A stretch of DNA of 22,346 nucleotides, from NCBI GenBank assembly GCA_964472175.1, contig CAYYJF010000029.1, positions 1 through 22,346 on the forward strand, given 5' to 3'. Origin of the DNA: UBA8389 sp964472175. Lineage in GTDB: Bacteria > Bacteroidota > Bacteroidia > Bacteroidales > UBA1402. Positions within the stretch are counted from its first letter, which is position 1. Every line of letters begins with the position of its first letter. Made by a program: the position numbers and the translations under genes. Positions 16,461-22,346 of this stretch are shown here, piece by piece. The notes beneath the pieces were generated by a model. The model was not told where the DNA came from. It saw only the letters and a list, made by a program, of their open reading frames with translations, and made no database searches.

Positions 16461-16468
16461 CAAAAATA
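16461..16468 (-). promoter_or_regulatory. Bacteroidota-type -7 element for the small secreted peptide
   Basis: The minus strand reads TATTTTTG, an exact TAnnTTTG match 36 bp before the ATG at 16424. A TTTG lies 24 nt further upstream, slightly beyond the usual spacing. The predicted leader is about 30 nt. Confidence 0.6.
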
Positions 16469-16543
16469 GGCATCAGAAGTGTTGTAACTACCCAAAAAAC
16501 GTTAATATGCAAAATAGTTTCCTCTATGAAATGATAAATAGAT

Positions 16544-17401
16544 TTAATAAAGTCTTTTGTGTTTCACCTTCAATGAGGTAAGCACACCACCGTAAAAATC
16601 GTTCAAGGATTGAATGTTGCCATTCAACTCTTTCATTTTTTCCTGATATTTCGCCGATTCGTCGGCCGATTCAGAGAGGTAATGCAGGTATTTTTCCGAT
16701 TCTTTTCTTTGTCGGCCGTACAATTTGTTTAGCACAGACAAATGATCGTTCAAGGTCTCGATTTGCTGTTGATAGGAAACAGTTTCCTGCTCAATGACAG
16801 ACAACGATTTGGCGATGGTTTTGTATTTAAACAAGGTGCTCGAGGTTACCTTCCCAATGGCCGATTCATAGGTTTTTGTGAGTTTATCCAGCGATTCATC
16901 TGCACTTTCCAGGGTTTTCAAATACCGGTGTGAGGCTTCTGCCACATCGCCCATGGTGTTTAAATTCTCTGTGGTTTCACCCAATTTTCGGATGCCCATG
17001 CCAAGCCGCTCAAAGGTTTCGGATGAAATTTCTGCCTCGAGCAACATTTCATCAAAGCGGGCTAAGGCCACTGAACCTTGATTGTTGACCGATTGTTGAC
17101 CGATAGGCAATGAGGCTCCTTGAATGATTTGACCATCCGCATCGTAAACGACAACACCATCTTTTTGAGCATTGGGCGATTCGTGAGGGTCTTCGGGTGT
17201 GCTGTCGAAGGCAAAAAAGAAGAAAATAATGGATTCTGTGATCAGTCCGGCAGAAAGCATGATGCTGGCACCAGGCCAGTGTTCAATTTTAAAAAGCGCT
17301 CCTAAAATAACGACAGACGCACCCAATCCATACAACCTGCTCAAGAATTTCTTGAACTTTTTGTTTTGTACCAGTGCTTCTATCTTGCTTTCAAAGCCCA
17401 T
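16544..17401 (-). CDS. gldL: GldL-like motor protein (gliding/type IX secretion)
   Basis: Inner-membrane subunit of the rotary motor that, with GldM, converts proton flow into periplasmic motion for type IX secretion and gliding. The 285 residues have two N-terminal helices (about 23-39 and 45-65) and a long cytoplasmic coiled-coil tail (about 110-275). The family signature FKIEHWPGASIML (37-49) is present, as is the membrane-embedded glutamate thought to carry protons (Glu56 in LITESII). Lys38 and His41 also match conserved positions. The gene follows gldM by 85 bp, reversing the usual order, and has its own promoter at 17432-17461. Neither gldK nor gldN is in the window. It could be the genome's main gldL or a second copy with a specialised role. 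Confidence 0.9.
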   Translation of the reverse strand: MGFESKIEALVQNKKFKKFLSRLYGLGASVVILGALFKIEHWPGASIMLSAGLITESIIFFFFAFDSTPEDPHESPNAQKDGVVVYDADGQIIQGASLPIGQQSVNNQGSVALARFDEMLLEAEISSETFERLGMGIRKLGETTENLNTMGDVAEASHRYLKTLESADESLDKLTKTYESAIGKVTSSTLFKYKTIAKSLSVIEQETVSYQQQIETLNDHLSVLNKLYGRQRKESEKYLHYLSESADESAKYQEKMKELNGNIQSLNDFYGGVLTSLKVKHKRLY

Positions 17402-17431
17402 ATCATTGCGTTTCAGCCATTTTTAAACGCC

Positions 17432-17461
17432 CAAAGTTACACGATATTTTTATAAAATCAA
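17432..17461 (-). promoter_or_regulatory. Promoter for gldL
   Basis: On the minus strand TTG (17461-17459), 19 nt, then TAACTTTG (17439-17432), an exact TAnnTTTG match, ending 30 nt before the gldL ATG. This is one of the best promoter matches in the window and suggests gldL can be transcribed independently of gldM. Confidence 0.7.
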
Positions 17462-17476
17462 GCATTCTGCCTGATT
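17456..17476 (-). terminator. Possible terminator between gldM and gldL
   Basis: A 9-bp stem (AATCAGGCA with TGCTTGATT, one G-T wobble) and 3-nt loop lie 10 bp after the gldM stop and are followed by TTAT. The T-run is short. The hairpin overlaps the -33 box of the gldL promoter, so gldM read-through and gldL initiation might compete. Confidence 0.5.
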
Positions 17477-17486
17477 TATAGACACA

Positions 17487-19103
17487 TTAGCTGCTAATGA
17501 TGACAGTAAGGGGTTCAATGTATCGTGTTTTACCCTCTGGGGCTTTAACTTCAATGTCCACAAATTCAAGTATTTGGCCTCGATTCGTTCTGGCAATTTC
17601 TTTTTTCATTTCATCGGTCAATTCTCCCGATTTAGATTTGAATTCGTAGTCGGTAAACCCTCTATTCATCTTCAGTTTGAACGAAACAACCTGAAATGTG
17701 TAATTGAATTCGAAGTCTTGCGGCATTCTGGCTACAATTTTTCCATCATCGAGAATTCTTTGACGCGTTAAATAGCCAGACTTTTTACCCGCCAGATACG
17801 GCGTTGGATCGGGTACGTTTTTCACACGAAATACTTCCGTGCCTATCAAGCGGGTCTCTTTCCCGTTTGAAGCCGAAACCGAAATGGTGACCTCTTTATG
17901 CCCTGGGGGTACTTCAGCAACCCAACCTTTTCCATCTCCAAGCGATTTGATATCCCCAACCGACATTTTTGCAGAAATATCTTTTGCTACAACGCCAGTT
18001 GCCGAGAGTGAAATCGGATTTTGTACACCCACATACAATACATTCATATTGGTTGGGGATACAGCAACTGCCGGTTGTGCTACCAAAAATTCTCCTTTGA
18101 AGTGATAGGTATGTTCTTTGCCTGAAAAATTGTACATACTGACAAAACCCGCATACTTTTGTGTTCCGATGGCGGAAGCTGGAAATTCAAAATTCATTTT
18201 TCCGCCAATGCGCGGTACCACTTTTGCATCCTTTTTTCTTGAAACCGGTAGAGAATCTACACCCATCATGTAGTACACATTCGGAATGGGGATATGGCTG
18301 GTATCATAGGCCGCTACAATGACCTCAGCCTTGTAGGTTTCGCCCGGAAATAAGTAGGTGCTGTTTGGCAAAACCTTGGCTTCAATTCTGTCGTATTTGA
18401 AATCGTCGGCATTCATTTCATGCACCAACCCATTGATCACTTCCAACTCCGCATTGTTCACTTCGGCAATGAATTTATTCAAAATCGGGACATCTGCACC
18501 AAGTGGGATGTCGTAGAAGAAGTGCATTTCCCAACTCAATTTCTGTTTGTTTGCATCCCTGAAATCTCCGTCTGTTTCCAACCCGATTTTTACCTTGTCC
18601 TTGAAACGTGGGCTAATCAAAGTCTTCATTTTCTCACGATATTCCTCCAGCTTCACTTTCAACTTCCTGGCCCTGCTTTTTGAAACAGTCTCGGCCGAAC
18701 CGATCATAAACCGGGTTGCATTCGTATAGTCGTCCTTTTTTCTGAGCTGCTCAAACTGGATTTTTCGTGCTTCCTCGATGGGGATTTTTTCCGTTGTAGC
18801 GATCAATTCGTCCCGAAGGTCGGTGATGTATTTGACCATGTCTGAAGACAACTTCATGGCCACCTTGGCTTTGTCCCAAAACGGACCAATTTCCTCTTTG
18901 TTTAGCTGGTATTCTCTTTGTAGCTGGGCAAATGCACCGGTCCGTTTTCTGGGATATTGCTCGTTGGTATGCACCAAACTTTTGTTGACCACCGCATAGC
19001 CTTCCAACACCTCTTTGGAAACGTTCAGTGCCAGCATGGCTGTTAGTACCAAATACATCACACTGATCATTTTCTGCCTTGGTGTCTCTTTCTGTCCAGC
19101 CAT
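17487..19103 (-). CDS. gldM: GldM-like motor protein (gliding/type IX secretion)
   Basis: Single-span inner-membrane partner of GldL; its long periplasmic shaft is thought to transmit motor torque to the outer-membrane GldKN ring. The 538 residues (about 513 in Flavobacterium) begin with the near-invariant MAGQKETPRQKMISVMYLVL, keeping Arg9 and Tyr17, and one helix (about 12-32). A helical D1 domain follows (to about 220), then beta-rich D2-D4 domains (PNSTYLFPGETYKAEVIVAAYDTS near 240-263, YVGVQNPISLSATGV, and a C-terminal domain ending EPLTVIISS). The gene is transcribed away from hipB, with a near-consensus -7 element upstream. Finding gldM first, with no gldN after the pair, is unusual. 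Confidence 0.93.
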   Translation of the reverse strand: MAGQKETPRQKMISVMYLVLTAMLALNVSKEVLEGYAVVNKSLVHTNEQYPRKRTGAFAQLQREYQLNKEEIGPFWDKAKVAMKLSSDMVKYITDLRDELIATTEKIPIEEARKIQFEQLRKKDDYTNATRFMIGSAETVSKSRARKLKVKLEEYREKMKTLISPRFKDKVKIGLETDGDFRDANKQKLSWEMHFFYDIPLGADVPILNKFIAEVNNAELEVINGLVHEMNADDFKYDRIEAKVLPNSTYLFPGETYKAEVIVAAYDTSHIPIPNVYYMMGVDSLPVSRKKDAKVVPRIGGKMNFEFPASAIGTQKYAGFVSMYNFSGKEHTYHFKGEFLVAQPAVAVSPTNMNVLYVGVQNPISLSATGVVAKDISAKMSVGDIKSLGDGKGWVAEVPPGHKEVTISVSASNGKETRLIGTEVFRVKNVPDPTPYLAGKKSGYLTRQRILDDGKIVARMPQDFEFNYTFQVVSFKLKMNRGFTDYEFKSKSGELTDEMKKEIARTNRGQILEFVDIEVKAPEGKTRYIEPLTVIISS

Positions 19104-19147
19104 CTGAAATTAGATTCTTAAGAAGTTCTTAATTGAATTTTTCCATG

Positions 19148-19155
19148 CGAAGATA
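19148..19155 (-). promoter_or_regulatory. Near-consensus -7 element for gldM
   Basis: The minus strand reads TATCTTCG, one mismatch from TAnnTTTG, 44 bp before the gldM ATG. A TTTG occurs 24 nt upstream, beyond the normal spacing. Plausible but weaker than the gldL promoter. Confidence 0.45.
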
Positions 19156-19233
19156 GCAATATTATCTAAAACCCTTCCACAAACTTGAGAGAACCTGCTC
19201 ATTCACATCATTAAGCACTTTTATATTATAAAG

Positions 19234-19264
19234 TTTGATATTATGGTATATAATAGTATATTTG
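19234..19264 (+). promoter_or_regulatory. hipBA promoter with embedded palindrome (putative HipB operator)
   Basis: A full Bacteroidota promoter: TTTG (19234-19237), 19-nt spacer, TATATTTG (19257-19264), then 19 nt to the hipB ATG. The spacer contains an imperfect AT-rich inverted repeat, ATATTAT (19238-19244) and ATAATAG (19250-19256) with a 5-nt centre. This is where a repressor would block polymerase, as expected for an autoregulated antitoxin. A second ATATTAT lies 15 bp upstream at 19223-19229. Confidence 0.7.
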
Positions 19265-19283
19265 TACCAAAATATCAGTTGTT

Positions 19284-19661
19284 ATGAGATCAAAAGGTGC
19301 AAATTTTTCCCAGAAACAGCTTCAAATCTTAGCTGTTCTGGGTGAGAATATCAAGTTGTCACGATTGCGAAGAAAGATTTCCATTCGCTCCATGGCAGAG
19401 CGTGCCGGTCTTGCTCCGTCCACAGTTGGAGCGATTGAGCAGGGATCGCCATCTGTTTCAATGGGTAGCTATTTGCAGGTTCTTTCTATCATAAAGCTTG
19501 AAGAAGATTTGCTTTTAGTTGCAGAAAAAGACCCGATTGGCAGGCAAATCCAAGATGCGGGATTGATTGTAAAAAAAAGAGCACCTAAAAAGAAAGCGTA
19601 TAAAGATGTGCTGAGTGATGTCATTGATATAGGACATTTCAATGAACCGAAGTTTGATTGA
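19284..19661 (+). CDS. hipB: HipB-like XRE-family antitoxin/repressor
   Basis: A 125-residue DNA-binding protein with an N-terminal XRE/Cro helix-turn-helix (about 22-75), including RSMAERAGLAPSTVGAIEQG as the two-helix motif. A basic linker (KKRAPKKKAYKD, about 97-108) and short acidic tail follow. It ends 3 bp before hipA. By analogy to HipB it should bind the promoter palindrome, repress its own operon and neutralise HipA. At 125 residues it is longer than E. coli HipB (88); the extra basic C-terminal part may mediate toxin contact, which is inference. Confidence 0.88.
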   Translation: MRSKGANFSQKQLQILAVLGENIKLSRLRRKISIRSMAERAGLAPSTVGAIEQGSPSVSMGSYLQVLSIIKLEEDLLLVAEKDPIGRQIQDAGLIVKKRAPKKKAYKDVLSDVIDIGHFNEPKFD

Positions 19662-19664
19662 ATC

Positions 19665-20918
19665 ATGGTGAAAGATCAAAAAGAAATATCGGTGTATGCG
19701 GATTGGCATTTTTTCGATTCGCCTCAGCTGGTTGGGAAATTATATGCATCTTCTCTTCGGGGGAAATCTGTGTTCGCCTTTGAATACGATTCCGATTGGA
19801 TTGAGAAGGGCTTTCAAATAGATCCCGATTTGCCACTTTATGCAGGATTGCACCATGCCTCTTCAAACGAAATTTTTGGTATCTTCAAAGATTCTTCTCC
19901 CGATAGGTGGGGACAACTTCTAATGAAACGTCGGGCCATTCTGTTATCCAAATTTGAAGGGAAAACGTCTTTTTCATTATCCGCATTGGATTTTCTAATG
20001 GGTGTTCACGATAGCCACCGAGTGGGTGGACTGCGGTTTAAAGCGCATCCGGATGGCCCCTTTTTGAACAATGACCATCAATTGGCTGCTCCACCATGGG
20101 CTTCGTTAAGGGAACTTGAAAATGCAGTTCAACAGTATGAAAACAATGTGGATGCAATGGATGAAGTTTCCCTTAAATGGATGAATCAACTTATTGCACC
20201 GGGGGGCTCTTTGGGAGGGGCTCGGCCTAAAGCCGATGTGATGGATGCGGACGGAAAACAATGGATTGCAAAATTTCCAAGCAATAGAGATGATTCGGAT
20301 GTGGGATTGTGGGAAATGGTTGTTCATGAACTGGCAGTTCAGGCCAAACTCATGGTTCCCAAGGCTTTTGTCAAAAGGTTTGCTTCCCCCTATCATACTT
20401 ACCTGACACAACGTTTTGACAGAACGTCTGAAAATAAGCGAATTCATTTTGCATCGGCAATGACTTTATTGCAACGGAAAGATGGAGACGATGCCGATAG
20501 TGGTGTAAGTTATTTGGATCTGGTCGGGTTAATAAAGTCCGAATGTACGAACGTGACTACCAATTTGGAAGAACTTTACCGAAGAGTCCTTTTTTCTGTT
20601 TGTGTTTCCAATACGGACGATCATTTGCGAAATCACGGATTCCTTTTTACAGAATCCGGTTGGACGTTGTCTCCGGCTTTTGATTTGAATGCCAATGAAA
20701 CCGGTACGGGTCTAAAACTCAATATTGACGAAGTCGATAATTCTTTGGATCTTGCAATCGTACAAAAAACAGCTTCATTTTATTTGCTGTCTGAAAAGCG
20801 TGCCAACGAAATCAAATCGGAAGTGACCAAAGCTGTTTCAACCTGGAGAAACATTGCGAAGAAATATAAAATTCCCCTTTTAGAAATGGAACAGAAGGCC
20901 TCGGCCTTTCGTTACTGA
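19665..20918 (+). CDS. hipA: HipA-like serine/threonine kinase toxin
   Basis: A 417-residue HipA-family kinase. E. coli HipA phosphorylates glutamyl-tRNA synthetase and causes persistence; the target here is unknown. It has the N-subdomain (about 1-100, including SSPDRWGQLLMKRR at 77-90), a Gly-rich loop GGSLGGARPKA (180-190), the ATP-binding lysine in WIAKFPS (Lys203), a TQRFDR motif (248-253), the catalytic loop SNTDDHLRNHGF (Asp318) and the metal-binding aspartate in SPAFDLN (Asp340). Ser182 in the Gly-rich loop is a candidate inhibitory autophosphorylation site by analogy to E. coli Ser150. All key residues appear intact, so it is probably active. A full-length N-subdomain separates it from the split HipBST type. 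Confidence 0.92.
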   Translation: MVKDQKEISVYADWHFFDSPQLVGKLYASSLRGKSVFAFEYDSDWIEKGFQIDPDLPLYAGLHHASSNEIFGIFKDSSPDRWGQLLMKRRAILLSKFEGKTSFSLSALDFLMGVHDSHRVGGLRFKAHPDGPFLNNDHQLAAPPWASLRELENAVQQYENNVDAMDEVSLKWMNQLIAPGGSLGGARPKADVMDADGKQWIAKFPSNRDDSDVGLWEMVVHELAVQAKLMVPKAFVKRFASPYHTYLTQRFDRTSENKRIHFASAMTLLQRKDGDDADSGVSYLDLVGLIKSECTNVTTNLEELYRRVLFSVCVSNTDDHLRNHGFLFTESGWTLSPAFDLNANETGTGLKLNIDEVDNSLDLAIVQKTASFYLLSEKRANEIKSEVTKAVSTWRNIAKKYKIPLLEMEQKASAFRY

Positions 20919-20919
20919 T

Positions 20920-20966
20920 AAAAAACGCGCATCTAGTAAGTGTTTCTTACAAGTTGCGCGTTTTTT
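20920..20966. terminator. Bidirectional terminator between hipA and esterase
   Basis: A 12-bp stem (20920-20931 with 20955-20966) has A-runs on one side and T-runs on the other, so it can terminate both converging genes. A nested GTAAG/CTTAC stem (20936-20940, 20946-20950) sits inside. It starts 1 bp after the hipA stop and ends 17 bp before the esterase stop. Confidence 0.9.
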
Positions 20967-20983
20967 ATGAGAAAAGGGTATGC

Positions 20984-22192
20984 TTATCTGAACAACAGCG
21001 GTGCAAACTGATACAAACTCCTTCTCCATGATTGCCATTCGTGGCCGGTTGCAGGAGAAACATAGGAAACACCTTTGATACCAATTTTGTTCCATTCATC
21101 AGCTGCTCCCTGAATGCGTGTTGCACCGCCTTCGGTTCCGCCAAAGCTCATGAACACCAGTTTCACGCTTTTCTTGAAGGCGTCGATGTCCTTGATTTCA
21201 TTCGGGGTGAAGGTTCCGCTGCTAAACATGCCCACATGTGAAAACAAACTTGGGTTTGCAATGACGATGGAACGGGTTTGCATGCCACCCATCGAAAGCC
21301 CAGCCATGGCACGGTTGGCCTGGTTGGGGATAACACGGTAATTGGCTTCGATGAAGGGAATCAAATCGTCAATCAATACGCGTTCAAACTGTGCGGCAAA
21401 ATTCATTCCACCCATGGGACCGGCGCCTTGTCTGGGTGCATTGCCCGGAGCCTGACCTTGTGGCCCGGAAGCAGCAGGAGCAGCAGCCGGTCTGGCAGGA
21501 CGACCGCCACCACCGAAATTAACACTGCTGTTTTCCATGACGATGATGAAAGGCAGGCATTTTCCATCTGCAATCAAATTGTCCATGATACGTGCAGTAT
21601 GGCCTTGATTGCCCCAACCTGTTTCGTTTTCACCCATACCATGTTGTAAATAGAGAACAGGATATTTTTTGGATTTTTTTTTATCATAACCCGGAGGTAA
21701 ATAAATGTACACCGGACGAACGCTGTTGGATGTTTTTGAAAAGTAATAGGTTTCACAAAGTTGTCCGTGAGGAACATTCTTGAGTGCATAAAAATCCTGG
21801 TCTTTGGCAGGAATTTCAATGCCACTTCCCCAACGGCTTGCACCATAATAATATAAACTTCCCGGATCCGGTACAGAGGCACCGTCAACATTCAACTGAT
21901 AGTAGTGAAAGCCTTCATCCTGAGGGGCAGATTCTCCTTTCCAGAAGCCTCTGTCGTCTTTAACCATGTCGTACTTTTTGCCACCAATGTCCAGCTGAAC
22001 TCTTTTTGCATCGGGAGCCATGATGCCGGCACGAACGCGCCCTTCTGAATTTACCTGGGGATACTGCTTCCCTTCCTGAGTTGTTGCGGTTGTTTTAAAA
22101 TCTTCAACCACAGATGTTGAGCCATTCTGGGCGAAGCCAAGTCCGCATGAAGTTGCGGCGACCAACATGAATGTCAATGCTTTGTTATTCAT
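20984..22192 (-). CDS. Secreted esterase, CE1/feruloyl-esterase-like, with N-terminal E-set domain
   Basis: An exported alpha/beta-hydrolase of 402 residues. A signal peptide (1-21, cleavage near GFA/QNG) is followed by an immunoglobulin-like E-set/CBM48-like domain (about 45-115; VRAGIMAPDAKRVQLDIGG, FHYYQLNVDG), then an esterase D-type domain (about 145-402). Visible are YLPPGYD, YLQHGMGENETGW, the nucleophile elbow GLSMGG (Ser300) and the catalytic His384 in TGHEWQSWR. The expected acid position is Glu354 (GGTEGG), where relatives usually have Asp. Residues 227-263 form a Gly/Pro/Ala-rich insert inside the catalytic domain. This architecture is common in Bacteroidota polysaccharide-degrading esterases (XynZ/Fae-like), but the substrate is not evident. 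No sugar-utilisation genes flank it. Confidence 0.88.
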   Translation of the reverse strand: MNNKALTFMLVAATSCGLGFAQNGSTSVVEDFKTTATTQEGKQYPQVNSEGRVRAGIMAPDAKRVQLDIGGKKYDMVKDDRGFWKGESAPQDEGFHYYQLNVDGASVPDPGSLYYYGASRWGSGIEIPAKDQDFYALKNVPHGQLCETYYFSKTSNSVRPVYIYLPPGYDKKKSKKYPVLYLQHGMGENETGWGNQGHTARIMDNLIADGKCLPFIIVMENSSVNFGGGGRPARPAAAPAASGPQGQAPGNAPRQGAGPMGGMNFAAQFERVLIDDLIPFIEANYRVIPNQANRAMAGLSMGGMQTRSIVIANPSLFSHVGMFSSGTFTPNEIKDIDAFKKSVKLVFMSFGGTEGGATRIQGAADEWNKIGIKGVSYVSPATGHEWQSWRRSLYQFAPLLFR

Positions 22193-22220
22193 CGATAAGG
22201 TATTTTGTAAGATTAATGCC

Positions 22221-22228
22221 CAAAGGTA
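22221..22228 (-). promoter_or_regulatory. Bacteroidota-type -7 element for the esterase
   Basis: The minus strand reads TACCTTTG, an exact TAnnTTTG match 28 bp before the esterase ATG, in the 134-bp divergent region before the next gene. No clear -33 TTTG. The surrounding DNA is strongly AT-rich. Confidence 0.6.
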
Positions 22229-22291
22229 TAAATATTTTACGCTTTTGATTAAAAAAAGTGATTAAACACAATATAACATGAATTTTATGTG

Positions 22292-22299
22292 TATCATTG
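22292..22299 (+). promoter_or_regulatory. Possible -7 element for the gene entering the right edge
   Basis: TATCATTG is one mismatch from TAnnTTTG, 27 bp before the ATG at 22327. Weak on its own; its spacing to the ATG resembles the other promoters here. Confidence 0.35.
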
Positions 22300-22326
22300 C
22301 AGAACTAAACTATTAAAAACATAAGT

Positions 22327-22346
22327 ATGGGACCTGAAACCGCATT
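22327..22346 (+). CDS. Start of an unidentified gene truncated by the window edge
   Basis: An ATG followed by an open frame reading MGPETA runs to the end of the window. It is divergent from the esterase, with a possible -7 element and an AT-rich leader upstream. Six codons are too few to identify the product, and the start is inferred only from position. Confidence 0.4.

Noticed and set aside
20895..20908. AAGGCC/GGCCTT inverted repeat near the end of hipA
   Set aside because: A two-base loop inside the coding region with no T-run; the strong terminator is just downstream.
19284..20918. hipBA as part of a recent mobile insertion
   Set aside because: No flanking repeats, integrase or tRNA, and no obvious change in composition apart from the AT-rich promoter; transfer cannot be supported from this window.

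Overview
The window is about 22 kb of a Bacteroidota chromosome. Four things point there: adjacent gldM- and gldL-type motility/type IX secretion motor genes; a GyrB without the large C-terminal insertion of enterobacteria; a DPE2-type glucanotransferase with tandem CBM20 modules; and repeated TAnnTTTG promoter -7 elements 3-60 nt upstream of gene starts with little sign of Shine-Dalgarno sequences. I cannot place it below phylum. I see no rRNA, tRNA, CRISPR array, insertion sequence or clear pseudogene, and coding density is high.

Layout. (1) 1-2448: the 3' end of gyrB (+) converges on a kdsA-kdsD pair (-) for the Kdo sugar of lipopolysaccharide. (2) 2449-6219: a compact divergent promoter region, then full-length cobalamin-dependent methionine synthase metH (+). 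(3) 6216-15213, all on the minus strand: malQ, then a LolA-like periplasmic carrier, two LolC/E-type FtsX permeases, a LolD/MacB-type ATPase, an outer-membrane barrel protein and a patatin-like lipase. From malQ to the barrel the gaps are 10, -11, 12, about 23 and 2 bp; the patatin has its own promoter. (4) 15265-16424: a TIGR01777-type SDR epimerase and a small secreted Cys/Lys-rich peptide. (5) 16544-19103: gldM then gldL, the reverse of the usual K-L-M-N order, with no gldK or gldN here and a promoter and probable terminator between them. (6) 19284-20918: a hipB-hipA toxin-antitoxin operon whose promoter contains an AT-rich palindrome. (7) 20984-22192: a secreted CE1-like esterase with a Gly/Pro/Ala-rich insert, then the first codons of another gene at the right edge.

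How the genes work together. The most interesting block is 7072-12515. It encodes an inner-membrane ABC machine (two permeases and an ATPase), a secreted LolA-fold carrier and an outer-membrane barrel in one tightly packed unit. It looks like a dedicated route for moving a lipid or lipoprotein across the envelope, separate from housekeeping LolCDE. The cargo cannot be read from sequence. The patatin next door would suit a lipid-related theme, but that link is inference. The second point of interest is the isolated, order-reversed gldM/gldL pair with separate promoters.
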